From: Euryarchaeota archaeon Ods02
GTDB lineage: Archaea > Halobacteriota > Halobacteria > Halobacteriales > Halorutilaceae
Assembly: GCA_028751075.1 (NCBI GenBank)
Contig: JAQZDA010000001.1
Location: 108,005 to 172,004, forward strand
Length of the DNA stretch: 64,000 nucleotides
Reading direction: 5' to 3'
The position numbers and the translations under genes were made by a program. Under the pieces are notes generated by a model, which ran no database searches, was not told the origin of the DNA, and saw nothing but the letters and a program-made list of their open reading frames with translations. Below are positions 7,693 through 15,952 of this stretch, piece by piece (position 1 is the stretch's first letter; each line of letters begins with the position of its first letter).

Positions 7693-8666
7693 CTTCCTCC
7701 GCTCTCGCGGGCGATGGCGGCTACGTCGCTGACGAGCGCGCTCGCCGTCTCGAGGCTGCCGGCGCCGCGTCCGACGACTGTGACCTCGCCCGCTAGCTCG
7801 CAGTCGAAGGAGACGACGTTGAGGGTGCCGCCGACGTCGAGCGCCTCGCCTTCGGGGACGAGCCGCGGCGCCACCGTGAGCTCGTCCTCGGAGACCTCAC
7901 CGACGAGCTTTACGACGTGGCCGCTGTCACGCGCCAGCCGTAGGGCGTCCGGCGTCAGCTCCGTGATGCCTTCGACGTCGACGTCGTCGAGCGTGCGGTC
8001 TCCGTCGAACAGCACGTTCGACAGGATGACGCATTTCAGGGCGGTGTCGATGCCTTCGACGTCGAACGTCGGGTCGCTCTCCGCGATACCCATGTCCTGC
8101 GCCTCCTTGAGCACATGCTCGTACGTCAGCCCTTCCTCCAGCATCCGGGTGAGGATGAAGTTACAGGTTCCGTTGAGTATGCCTCGGGCTCCATGGACGG
8201 TGTCCCCCGCCAGCGACTCTTCGACGGTGTTGACGACAGGCATCGCGCCTCCGACTGCGCCTTCTACGCGGACCTTGACGCCGGCTTCCCTCGCTAGCTC
8301 CATGACCTCGCCGTACCGCATCGACACCGGTCCTTTGTTGCAGGTGACGACGTGGGCGCCGGAGTCGAACGCCTTCGTGAAATGCGTGAACGCGGGTTCC
8401 GCGTCGTCGAGGGTCGTGGGACTCGCTTCCACGAGGACGTCGTACTCCACCTCGTCGAGGATGTCCGGCGTCCACTCCCGGCCGCCGACGTCTCCCGTCT
8501 TCTCCTTCGTCTCCAGCAGCTGAACTGGATCCAGGCCTTCCGCGTCGACGGCGGCGGTTCCTGAGTCGGCGGCGAGGACCAGCGAGACATCTACGGGTGG
8601 GTCTTCGCTGATTGCTTCCGCGAACCCCTGGCCGACCGCGCCGAACCCGACGAGTGCAGCTTTCAT
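7689..8666 (-). CDS. hom: Homoserine dehydrogenase
   Basis: This enzyme reduces aspartate semialdehyde to homoserine for threonine and methionine synthesis. The N-terminus from the ATG at 8666 is a classic NAD(P)-binding motif (MKAALVGFGAVGQGFAEAI). The catalytic-domain signature NGTCNFILTRM and a TALKCVIL stretch follow. It lacks a fused C-terminal ACT domain, at 325 aa; the separate ACT protein immediately upstream (10-nt gap) probably supplies regulation. A GTG at 8684 would add six residues and overlap the ACT gene, so the ATG is preferred. Neighbours suggest an amino-acid operon. Confidence 0.95.
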   Translation of the reverse strand: MKAALVGFGAVGQGFAEAISEDPPVDVSLVLAADSGTAAVDAEGLDPVQLLETKEKTGDVGGREWTPDILDEVEYDVLVEASPTTLDDAEPAFTHFTKAFDSGAHVVTCNKGPVSMRYGEVMELAREAGVKVRVEGAVGGAMPVVNTVEESLAGDTVHGARGILNGTCNFILTRMLEEGLTYEHVLKEAQDMGIAESDPTFDVEGIDTALKCVILSNVLFDGDRTLDDVDVEGITELTPDALRLARDSGHVVKLVGEVSEDELTVAPRLVPEGEALDVGGTLNVVSFDCELAGEVTVVGRGAGSLETASALVSDVAAIARESGGR

Positions 8667-8676
8667 CTCAGTCAAC

Positions 8677-9174
8677 TTAGACACCTATGGGTTCGACCTT
8701 GACGAGGTCTTTCTTCTCGCATATTCCATCGAGCGAGGTCATCGCTGCATCTATCTTGTCCTGACAGGTCGCGTTCACCGTCAACCTCGCGCTCGACGTA
8801 TCCTCTTTCTCGTCAGGCATAGCCATGGAGAAGTCCACTATCTTCACACCTTCCTCCTCAACCCTCTGAATGGTGTCGGTGACGTCGCCTTCGACGATGT
8901 GGCCGACCAGTACGACGGTGACGCTTTCGTGGAACTTCTCCTCACCGAACTGCGCGACACGGATGCCTTTCTCCTGCAGCCCTTCCAGGACGTCGTCGAG
9001 GCGTTCCTCCAGTATCTCGAAAGCTATCTCGACGGGGAGGGTGCCGCGGGGAGTCTCCTTACCCCTCTGATGGGTGATGCTGACTATGTTGCCTCCGTTG
9101 TCCGCGACCGGCTGGAGCGCGTCCAGTAGCTGACCTGGTTCGTCGCTGAGCTCCAGCGTCATCGTGACTATCAT
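8677..9174 (-). CDS. Double ACT-domain amino-acid-binding protein
   Basis: The 165-aa protein holds two ACT-like halves: residues ~1-80 (MTLELSDEPGQLLDALQPVA, with GGNIVSITHQRG) and ~82-165 (VTVVLVGHIVEGDVTDTIQR, then SSARLTVNATCQDKID). ACT domains bind small amino acids at dimer interfaces. Because the next gene is a homoserine dehydrogenase lacking its own ACT domain, this protein is probably its threonine- or methionine-responsive regulatory partner (inference from context; such pairs are common in haloarchaea). The ATG at 9174 starts directly with the first beta strand. Confidence 0.88.
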   Translation of the reverse strand: MIVTMTLELSDEPGQLLDALQPVADNGGNIVSITHQRGKETPRGTLPVEIAFEILEERLDDVLEGLQEKGIRVAQFGEEKFHESVTVVLVGHIVEGDVTDTIQRVEEEGVKIVDFSMAMPDEKEDTSSARLTVNATCQDKIDAAMTSLDGICEKKDLVKVEPIGV

Positions 9175-9195
9175 CTGTTGGTTACCAGTTGGTTC

Positions 9196-10059
9196 TCACA
9201 CCGACGTATTGTTAGTTTTGTTCTCGTCGTCCCCCGAGACCCCGAATCCCTCGCCTTCAGCTCCAGGGGACGTGTCTTCGTCAGAGGGTTCAACCCGTTC
9301 ACCTCCGGCATCCTGGTTCTCAGCTGCGGCGCCGTCTCCAGGTGGGTCGTCGCCGTCGTCTTCAGGTGGTTCGACACCTGAAGCGGTTATCCTGAACTCC
9401 GCGGCTCTATCTTCAGCGGACGACTGCGACTTCTCGACGACTGCGCGTCGGCGTCCGGCGTCGAGCCGCTCCAGCCGGAGGATGGTCTTCGTCCAGTGCT
9501 CCATCGCGTTCCCGCCGAGAGCGCGGTACTCCTCCATGTCGGGGTCGGTGTACACCTGGTTGGTTACGACGACTGCGACGTCGTACCGGCGGGCGAGAGA
9601 GGTGAGATGCACTATCTGCCTCGACAGCCGCTGAAGCGGGGAGTCGTCGCCGTCTCCGGACCGCCGGCTGGATGCGTCCTCCTCCACGCGGTAGAGCCCC
9701 GTCGCGCTGTCGACGACGACGAGGTCGACGGCCTCCACCACATTCTCGACGTCTGCGACCGCCTGCTCCTGCTCGTCGAAATCGTACACCTCCTTCAACC
9801 GGATGCGTCGTGCGGTCTCCTCGTCAGGAGCTATCTGCCGGAACCGTTCGGGGCTCACGCCTTCGGTGTCGACGAACACAGCTTCCCCGCCGTCCCGTGC
9901 CACTTCGACGGAGGTCTGGAGGCAGATGTTGGTCTTCCCCGACGCCGGGGGTCCGTAGATCTGCGAGACCTCGCGTCGGCTGAAGCCGCCGTTGAGGAGT
10001 CTGTCGAGGCTACTGCAGCCCGTGGAGACGCCCTCATCGTACGGCTTCTCCCCCGTCAT
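9196..10059 (-). CDS. radB: RadB, RadA-related recombination mediator ATPase
   Basis: This is a RecA/RadA-superfamily core: Walker A GPPASGKTN (~residue 31), Walker B DLVVVDSATGLY, and TNQVY and GGNAMEHWTKTILRLER towards the end of the core. It has no N-terminal helix-hairpin-helix domain, which distinguishes RadB from RadA. RadB helps RadA filament formation in homologous recombination. The true start is the ATG at 10059, overlapping the gfcR stop by one base (TGATG); longer frames are Arg-rich artefacts. The last ~55 residues form an acidic Gly/Asp/Glu tail absent from many RadB proteins. Confidence 0.9.
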   Translation of the reverse strand: MTGEKPYDEGVSTGCSSLDRLLNGGFSRREVSQIYGPPASGKTNICLQTSVEVARDGGEAVFVDTEGVSPERFRQIAPDEETARRIRLKEVYDFDEQEQAVADVENVVEAVDLVVVDSATGLYRVEEDASSRRSGDGDDSPLQRLSRQIVHLTSLARRYDVAVVVTNQVYTDPDMEEYRALGGNAMEHWTKTILRLERLDAGRRRAVVEKSQSSAEDRAAEFRITASGVEPPEDDGDDPPGDGAAAENQDAGGERVEPSDEDTSPGAEGEGFGVSGDDENKTNNTSV

Positions 10060-10664
10060 CACTCGACCCGGACGACGTTCAACAGCGAGTTCACGTGGAC
10101 GCCGTCGATGCTGTCCTCGCCGGATTTGTTCGCGAGCACGACGGCGGATAGGGGGTTGCCGTCGTTCTCGTCGACGAACCTGACGGCCTCCGTCATGGTG
10201 CGGCCGCTGGTTACTACGTCGTCGACTAATACGCAGTCGCTGTCTTCGACGGCGGCGAAGTTCCGGCTGAAGCTTCCGCTGAGGTCGTCGTAGTCGTCGC
10301 CGCTCCACTTCTGCTTCCGCGGCGTGTACTCGGCGAGCGCTGCGTCGAACTCGTCGGCGACCAATGTGGCGAGCGGCATACCGGCTTTCACGATGCCGAC
10401 GACGACGTCGGGTTTCTGGCCGAGGTCCTCGTACAGGAGGTCGGTCATGGCGCGCGCGACGAGGGAGAGCCGGCGGCTGCTGCTGCCGAGCGCGCTCCAG
10501 TCGAGGTGGATGTCCGCCGGCGGCGCGTCCTCCTCGTCGCCGTGCGTCAACAGCCAGTTAGCGGTCTCCCTTGAGACGTTGAGCTCGTCGGCTATCTCCC
10601 CGCTCTTGAGGCCGCGGCCCTTCAGCTCGCGTGCGTTCTCTATGAGGTCGTCGATGTTCTTCAT
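10059..10664 (-). CDS. gfcR: GfcR-type transcription regulator (HTH plus phosphoribosyltransferase fold)
   Basis: The 201-aa protein has an N-terminal helix-turn-helix (MKNIDDLIENARELKGRGLK, then GEIADELNVSRETANWLL) and a type I phosphoribosyltransferase-like domain with the PRPP loop CVLVDDVVTSGRTMTEA (~145-161). This architecture is that of haloarchaeal GfcR, a sugar-metabolism regulator; the PRT domain is thought to sense a ligand rather than act as an enzyme. The gene is coupled to radB by a one-base overlap. A TATA-like TACTAAAC lies about 25 nt upstream of the ATG; a stronger A/T box (10721-10730) is further away. Confidence 0.88.
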   Translation of the reverse strand: MKNIDDLIENARELKGRGLKSGEIADELNVSRETANWLLTHGDEEDAPPADIHLDWSALGSSSRRLSLVARAMTDLLYEDLGQKPDVVVGIVKAGMPLATLVADEFDAALAEYTPRKQKWSGDDYDDLSGSFSRNFAAVEDSDCVLVDDVVTSGRTMTEAVRFVDENDGNPLSAVVLANKSGEDSIDGVHVNSLLNVVRVE

Positions 10665-11042
10665 GGCCGGACTTCGCGTGCGCTGGTTTAGTAGCTTGTG
10701 CTGCCGTTTGGAGGAGAGGCTATATTAAACAGAGATTCATCCGGGTTCACCGAAGGATGAACCGAGGTACTGTTTCCCGAACCCTGTATCCTGAGCTGCA
10801 TTGAACCGGACGCTCATCGGGGTGCCCCGGCGGACAGTCAAACCCTAAATCTTCTAATCGCATGTCTCTTACCTATAGCTTCCCTATGCATCCAATATCA
10901 CTTACCTGCACTTCAACCTTCACCCAAAAACAGACACGGACACCCTCCACCAAGCCGTCAACCATAGATCCGAGTGAAGACATCCAGACCTCCTCTAAAT
11001 ATAAGAGAAAGTAGTTCGCTGACCTCATACAGTAACCTCACA
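10665..11042. other. Gene-free gap with an orphan TATA box and stem-loop
   Basis: No convincing protein gene is seen here. A strong A/T box (CTATATTAAAC, 10720-10730) faces the plus strand with no gene behind it. About 20 nt downstream is an inverted repeat GGTTCA-8-TGAACC (10744-10763). A 15-codon frame starts at 10757 but has no support. The rest (10780-11042) is A+T-richer and marks the entry into the island that follows. A small RNA is possible. Confidence 0.4.
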
Positions 11043-11435
11043 CTAAGAATACCTTACAACCCCCACTTCGAACACCCGGCCCCTATACCTTACGTAGAAA
11101 ACATCCAACCAAGAGATTCTCTGGTGCTCATACTGGGTCTTTGCAAGTAAATCATCGACATCATCTCCATCTTCTATAGCAAACGAAGCAGTATATGGTT
11201 CACCGCGCTCCTCCGACTGACTGAACGACCTCTCTAACGCCCTCTCCAAGAAATCATACTCCTTCAGCTCCGAATCATCGTAGTCATAAACCACCGCATC
11301 CTCCGGCAAATCCTCCTCGTCAACCGGCGACACTTCAACACTACCAGCAGCACCTCCATTCTCGAACCTCGGGTGCCAGTGAATACATCCCGACACAACA
11401 ACACCACAACCAACCAAGAACAACCTACGCCCCAT
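11043..11435 (-). CDS. Small Tat-type lipoprotein, hypothetical
   Basis: From the ATG at 11435 (130 aa) the N-terminus is MGRRLFLVGCGVVVSGC: a twin-Arg pair, a short hydrophobic stretch and a lipobox ending at Cys17, as in haloarchaeal Tat lipoproteins. The mature part is acidic with no recognised domain; it contains FLERALERSFSQSEERG and a C-terminal beta-rich WLDVFYVRYRGRVFEVGVV. Codon use is more A+T-rich than the flanking chromosome. It is the last gene of the island cluster behind the metalloprotease. Its role is unknown; it probably faces the cell exterior. Confidence 0.65.
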   Translation of the reverse strand: MGRRLFLVGCGVVVSGCIHWHPRFENGGAAGSVEVSPVDEEDLPEDAVVYDYDDSELKEYDFLERALERSFSQSEERGEPYTASFAIEDGDDVDDLLAKTQYEHQRISWLDVFYVRYRGRVFEVGVVRYS

Positions 11436-11477
11436 CGCAGGACCCGACCCAGTCAAAATTTCAAACACCCCATAAAG

Positions 11478-11834
11478 TCACCCACCGCCCCCGCCAGAGC
11501 CACTACCCTGTCCAGAAGAACCACCTGAACCACCCGAAGACCCACTACCCTGCCCGCCACCCTCACCAGCACCAGAACCGCCACCCCGTCCAGGGTGATC
11601 TCCACCATGACCCGGCGGCGAACCATCCGGACCAACACCACGACCCGGATGCTCCCCACCATGCCCCGGCGGACACTCAGGCAGACCATGAGCAACACCC
11701 TCCGCATCCTCATGAGGTCCTACAGCCTCACCAAGCGAGCGTTCTAACCCGGGTTCTCTGTATCGTAGCATTTCCGATGCAGTTAGTTCAGTTCTATAAC
11801 TACTTTCGGCCCATAACTCTTCAATCCTCGCCAA
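11478..11834 (-). CDS. Gly/His/Pro-rich protein sharing the metalloprotease tail; possible gene remnant
   Basis: This frame (TTG at 11834, or ATG at 11771) has a short unique head (SYRTELTASEMLRYREPGLE) and then a low-complexity tail containing GEAVGPHEDAEGVAHG, ECPPGHGGEHPGRG and PPGHGGDHPGRG, ending in Ser/Gly repeats. The tail is nearly the same as the C-terminus of the large protease at 12537-15701, and DNA 11622-11732 matches 12681-12791 at about 97 of 111 positions by eye. No ATG near the upstream in-frame stop, a weak start and the copied tail suggest either a small secreted-like partner lacking a visible signal or the remnant of a second protease copy. Confidence 0.4.
   Translation of the reverse strand: MARIEELWAESSYRTELTASEMLRYREPGLERSLGEAVGPHEDAEGVAHGLPECPPGHGGEHPGRGVGPDGSPPGHGGDHPGRGGGSGAGEGGGQGSGSSGGSGGSSGQGSGSGGGGG
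11622..11732. repeat. Direct repeat copy A (tail duplication)
   Basis: This 111-bp stretch aligns without gaps to 12681-12791 with about 14 differences by eye. It encodes the GEAVGPHE..ECPPGH..EHPGRGVG module in both places, showing a fairly recent local duplication. Confidence 0.8.
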
Positions 11835-11868
11835 GATAGAAAGAGGTCAATCGAACCCCACAACCCGG

Positions 11869-12540
11869 TCATGAGGTAAGCTGAACCACCATATCCGAAA
11901 CCATGGCTAAACCGATAACCAACAAAGAAGAATACATCAACAAGGTGTAACCCACGAGAGCCCTGCCGCCCTCTCGCCGCGCATAACTTACGAAATAACC
12001 CAAAAACCCTGCAAAGAGAACCAAGAACGAAAGACGCTCCAAACCAGTGAAGCCACCGGGCAGGAAATCAGGGAGGTACGAAAGAACCGCAGAATAAGCG
12101 TAACCATAGTAGACCCCTACCAACACCCAGTAAGCAACTGCCCCGTAGAAGTAACTTTGGACGTGATCTGGATACGATACATGAATCTGAATCAACCCCA
12201 CAGCCAACGGCATAAACAACGCCAACATCAACAACAGCTGCAAAACCGAGATATACGTCCCCAGATTCCAGACACCGAAACCCGTGTAAACCATGTACAA
12301 CACCTCTATATCCGACATCCAACCCCAGGCAAAAACAACCGACCACGGAATCAACAGATACACGACAAACGGAACAGTGAGACTGCCTCGGGTGAAAGCC
12401 TCAAGACGGTCCTCCGACAGCTTCTCATCCAATACCTTAACCACAGCTAAAACAGCTGCCAACGCCAAGATAAGAGAGAAAGCCCAAATCAACAACCAAG
12501 TGGAGTGCTGGTACTCCGGAACCAGAGACAACTGAATCAC
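11869..12540 (-). CDS. Six-TM membrane protein coupled to the metalloprotease gene
   Basis: The 223-aa protein has six hydrophobic helices (approx. 13-37, 52-74, 95-119, 129-153, 166-187, 194-219) and short loops. There is no GxSG rhomboid motif, no paired-Glu CPBP motif and no transporter signature, so I do not recognise the family. Its GTG start overlaps the metalloprotease TGA in GTGA (12537-12540), which points to strict co-expression. By context it may help secretion, anchoring, maturation of, or self-protection against, the protease (inference). Confidence 0.7.
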   Translation of the reverse strand: MIQLSLVPEYQHSTWLLIWAFSLILALAAVLAVVKVLDEKLSEDRLEAFTRGSLTVPFVVYLLIPWSVVFAWGWMSDIEVLYMVYTGFGVWNLGTYISVLQLLLMLALFMPLAVGLIQIHVSYPDHVQSYFYGAVAYWVLVGVYYGYAYSAVLSYLPDFLPGGFTGLERLSFLVLFAGFLGYFVSYARREGGRALVGYTLLMYSSLLVIGLAMVSDMVVQLTS

Positions 12541-15500
12541 GGAGGCCCGCCCCCACCGCTACCACCGGAACCAGAAGACCCACCGCGATTGTCACCAGGA
12601 CCACCACCTCCGTGACCCGGTGGCGTATCATCCGAACCAACACTCCTACCTGGGTTGTCTCCACCATACCCCGGCGTCGTACCATCCTGACCAACACCAC
12701 GACCCGGATGCTCATCACTATGACCCGGCGGACACTCGGGTGGACCATGCGCAACACCTTCCGCACCCTCATGCGGACCAACAGCCTCACCCGGCGGACA
12801 GTCCAAGTCCGGGACCTCCTCCGGGGCTCGGTCTATAACCCGGGTTACATCAGCTCCCACGATTAACACGTTCTCTTCTGTCTCCCCCGTAATCGTAACA
12901 GTAACGTTTTCACCGGTTTCAAGAACCTCCGAAACCTCATCCCTCGGGAACTTAGCCTTGAAGGTATCATCTTCCACCGGGTTTCTAACGAAGCCATATT
13001 GCTCATCCGTCTCCGCATCAACACCTTCATTCAACTGAACCGTGGAAAGATTCACGTCCCCTACATCAACCTCATCGTGAGGTATCTGGAAGGTGACGTT
13101 AACCCATTTACCCTCACCCTGTTTGTTCAGAGTCTCAGGATTGAACTCAGGGTGTACGTTCACACCCACAGCAGTCGTCTCATTAGGAGCGAGTGTTACG
13201 TTCCTCTGCTGCGTGACAGCATCATCTATTTCCCCAGTGGTTTGATTGTAGGCAGCGGATTCATCGTACCAGTTGAACGTAAATCTCGCCTCCGTTTCAT
13301 TAGTCTCCAAATCTCCGCCGTCTAACCCTGGCCTATCAGTTAACTCCTCCAAATAACGTTCCACGTCGGTCGAATCTAAGACATACATAACAGACTGATT
13401 TTCCGGAGCAATAATCCACTCCTCAAATAGACTGTCGCCAGACGCATCTAACTCGCTGACACCGGAGATTTCTCGACTGTACTCCCCGTCTCTATAGCCA
13501 ACTTCCTCCCCATTTGCAGTTGTAGCTCGAAGTCTAATGTTCGGAAAGGTGACACCAGAGCCTAACGTCGTACTTTCCCCGTCTTCAGACATACGTGGAG
13601 GCTCTACATCCGTGAAGGAAGCCGATGTCTTAACACCAGGGTTAAGAAAACCTTCCTCCTCAACTTCAACCTCTGCAGTGTAAGTATCCGCGAACCCCCT
13701 GGCATCTACAAGCTCAAAATCAGCGAACGCTGTCCACGAAGTCCTAGTTCTCCAGCTATCACCCACCTCTGAAAGAGTTGGGCCATCAGGCCTGTCTGCA
13801 GTATCGTGCTCCCTAAGCTCCACACGAGTCCTCTCCGTGAAAAGGCCATACGATTCATCGACCTCATACAGATAAACCCCCCGTTCTAGCAAGTCAAGAT
13901 GACCGACATCATCCTCAAAATCAGTATGGACATCCTCAACAACCATCTCCTGACCCCTCGCCTCTAACGGTATCTTGAGATCTTCATCACCCGTAGACAC
14001 GAACACCTTCGCTTCATCATCATACTCCATCGACTCCAGAGAACCAACCGTAATTTCCCTGAACTCACTTATCTCTCCTGTACCCAACCACGGATGTGCC
14101 CCGTGTCCATCCTCAATCAGAGGATGCAGTTCAGTACGAGTCACGATGGAGAACGGCATCAGCGGCTCAACAGCTGCCCCATGCCCCATCATCCCAGTTC
14201 CCCCTAAGTCACCCGAGACTTCTCGCCTCTCGAACAATGCCTCCGGATATAGATCCCAGAATTTCATTGGGGAATGCCCTAGTTCATGAATCCAAATAGG
14301 TGTGCCATGCCATTCTTCGTTTAAGTAAATCATTTCGTCATCTAATTTAGGCCATGCTCTGGCAGTGTCCATAACATTTGCGTCAGTACTATGTCTTTCA
14401 CCGGGTCCACTCCTAGAATCTATATCCCAAGAATGACTGGGGCTGACCGTAATAGTCGAACTATATTTATCTTGAGAGAAGTCGGCAAATTGGTGAGCTT
14501 GCTTTATTGAGTGAGTCGCAAAAATTTCCCTGGGATTATCCCCTGGACGTTCAAAATCAGAAGTCGGTCTATCTAATGTAAACCAGTCTCCATCGTTGTC
14601 ATAGAATTTGAAATCATACCCTACCCCACCCCAAGTTCCTTTCCAGCTAATCATGTACTGATTTATTACCTCCTGCCTGGCGTCCTGACGTTCAGCTAAA
14701 TCAGAACCCTGTTTATTCGGCCAGTAAAATCCCGGTACACTATCCGAGAACTTCGCGTAAACGACCGCTACATCCTCGACGTGTTTGAAGGTTCGGTATT
14801 CGTCTCCCTCAAATGCGCTTTCATTCATCACGCCAGTATCGGGGTCCTCGTTGATGGCATTAAACTCGTATTCGGTTATTGCGGGGAACTCCCCTGGATT
14901 CGGAATCTCAATCTCTACCTGCCAGACACTATCCTCCCCTACTTCGTCTCCATTCACGATAAATTCATGATCGGAGTCGATTTCATTGCCAGAAACATCA
15001 TCGTGTTCCCACATAACATCAATGGTGGTCGCGTACCTAAACTCCGCTTCTACAGTTACGTTAGCCCGGTCTTCAGGCGTCTCCAACGCCGCCACATCCG
15101 GAGAATGCGAGACACCGAGGAGTTCTGGCTCCACCGGAGTAACCGTGAAATCCATAGACACGACGTCGTCATCCGACGAAGCATACGCCGTATAACCTCC
15201 CGAGTCAAGGAACTCAGTCATCCACTCGACCTCAACATGACCTTCTTCATCCTGGTTGAGACTTAGTTCCCTGGTCTTCGAAACCACGCGAGATCCATCG
15301 CCATCCTCTACATAGAGCTCAACCTCCCCTGACCCTGGAGCCCCTTGGTTCTCGAAAGTCGCTTCTAACTCAACAACGTCACCTTCAACAACGTCATCCG
15401 AGACCTCTAGGTTCACGACCTCGAACCCCACATCCACATCTTCCTCGTCAGTGTGTTCCCGCCATTCAAGGAGGTATCCAATCATTTCAGCGTCTGTTAT

Positions 15501-15701
15501 CTCCTCTCCATCGTAGACATGTTCGGGGTCATCCCGCCATTCATCCAGTATTTCTATAGCGGTCGACTCGTCAACGGGTTCACAGTCTTCTTTGAATAAT
15601 GGGTTATCGGGGTCGCATGCCGTATCCGCAGCCACGACACCCGACACAGCTGCCACACCCAGCACTAACGCTAACACCACTCCGAACACTATACGGTTCA
15701 T
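12537..15701 (-). CDS. Giant secreted M6-like zinc metalloprotease with dockerin-like N-terminus and Gly/His-rich tail
   Basis: From the ATG at 15701 (1054 aa) a Sec signal peptide (MNRIVFGVVLALVLGVAAVS) precedes two short dockerin-like segments (STAIEILDEW and DGEEITDAEMIGYLLEW). A CARDB-like domain (~95-185) and the catalytic region follow. Zinc motif HELGH is at ~472-476 and continues PMKFWDLY; then GTGMMGHG and PLMPFSIVTRTELHPL follow in the order seen in M6/immune-inhibitor-A peptidases. Beta-rich C-terminal domains follow, and the last ~85 residues are a Pro/Gly/His tail with PPGH repeats. The TATA box (15727-15735) gives a leaderless start. The gene is clearly A+T-richer than its surroundings. 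Protease fold: good; exact family: moderate. Confidence 0.82.
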   Translation of the reverse strand: MNRIVFGVVLALVLGVAAVSGVVAADTACDPDNPLFKEDCEPVDESTAIEILDEWRDDPEHVYDGEEITDAEMIGYLLEWREHTDEEDVDVGFEVVNLEVSDDVVEGDVVELEATFENQGAPGSGEVELYVEDGDGSRVVSKTRELSLNQDEEGHVEVEWMTEFLDSGGYTAYASSDDDVVSMDFTVTPVEPELLGVSHSPDVAALETPEDRANVTVEAEFRYATTIDVMWEHDDVSGNEIDSDHEFIVNGDEVGEDSVWQVEIEIPNPGEFPAITEYEFNAINEDPDTGVMNESAFEGDEYRTFKHVEDVAVVYAKFSDSVPGFYWPNKQGSDLAERQDARQEVINQYMISWKGTWGGVGYDFKFYDNDGDWFTLDRPTSDFERPGDNPREIFATHSIKQAHQFADFSQDKYSSTITVSPSHSWDIDSRSGPGERHSTDANVMDTARAWPKLDDEMIYLNEEWHGTPIWIHELGHSPMKFWDLYPEALFERREVSGDLGGTGMMGHGAAVEPLMPFSIVTRTELHPLIEDGHGAHPWLGTGEISEFREITVGSLESMEYDDEAKVFVSTGDEDLKIPLEARGQEMVVEDVHTDFEDDVGHLDLLERGVYLYEVDESYGLFTERTRVELREHDTADRPDGPTLSEVGDSWRTRTSWTAFADFELVDARGFADTYTAEVEVEEEGFLNPGVKTSASFTDVEPPRMSEDGESTTLGSGVTFPNIRLRATTANGEEVGYRDGEYSREISGVSELDASGDSLFEEWIIAPENQSVMYVLDSTDVERYLEELTDRPGLDGGDLETNETEARFTFNWYDESAAYNQTTGEIDDAVTQQRNVTLAPNETTAVGVNVHPEFNPETLNKQGEGKWVNVTFQIPHDEVDVGDVNLSTVQLNEGVDAETDEQYGFVRNPVEDDTFKAKFPRDEVSEVLETGENVTVTITGETEENVLIVGADVTRVIDRAPEEVPDLDCPPGEAVGPHEGAEGVAHGPPECPPGHSDEHPGRGVGQDGTTPGYGGDNPGRSVGSDDTPPGHGGGGPGDNRGGSSGSGGSGGGGPP
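12681..12791. repeat. Direct repeat copy B (tail duplication, within the protease gene)
   Basis: Partner of the repeat at 11622-11732. Here it encodes the proximal part of the protease's Gly/His/Pro-rich tail. Confidence 0.8.
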
Positions 15702-15726
15702 GAGACACACACACACAGAGCACACC

Positions 15727-15735
15727 ATAATAAAT
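15727..15735 (-). promoter_or_regulatory. TATA box of the metalloprotease operon
   Basis: ATTTATTAT on the minus strand is centred about 30 nt upstream of the ATG at 15701, implying a leaderless transcript. The spacing supports ATG 15701 over an upstream start at 15728, which would lie inside this box. Confidence 0.65.
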
Positions 15736-15952
15736 CTTACTCCAACGACGGGAGACGATAACGTCAGACAGAAGAGGAACCACCAGAAGGGCGACGGGAG
15801 CCGACCTTCGTTATCTCCCTACCGAGACACGGTCAAGCTTCCGTAGAGGCCTAGGTCCCGCCGCCACATTTCTCTCTTCTTCATCCCTCGTGTACGCCGC
15901 CTTCCGCCGGCATCAGACAACTGTTTTGTACCCCGGTCGCATCAGCCCGCGT

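Noticed and set aside
10060..10308. Arg-rich N-terminal extension of RadB
   Set aside because: It is an out-of-frame shadow of gfcR; the RadB ATG overlaps the gfcR stop by one base and begins at the conserved core.
10757..10804. 15-codon leaderless ORF behind the orphan promoter
   Set aside because: It is short and arbitrary in composition, and it overlaps the inverted repeat; there is no further evidence for coding.
11453..11713. Val/Arg-rich minus-strand frame across the Gly/His tail
   Set aside because: It is an alternate frame of the low-complexity repeat; the same artefact appears over the protease tail at 12437-12790, which shows it is driven by the repeat.
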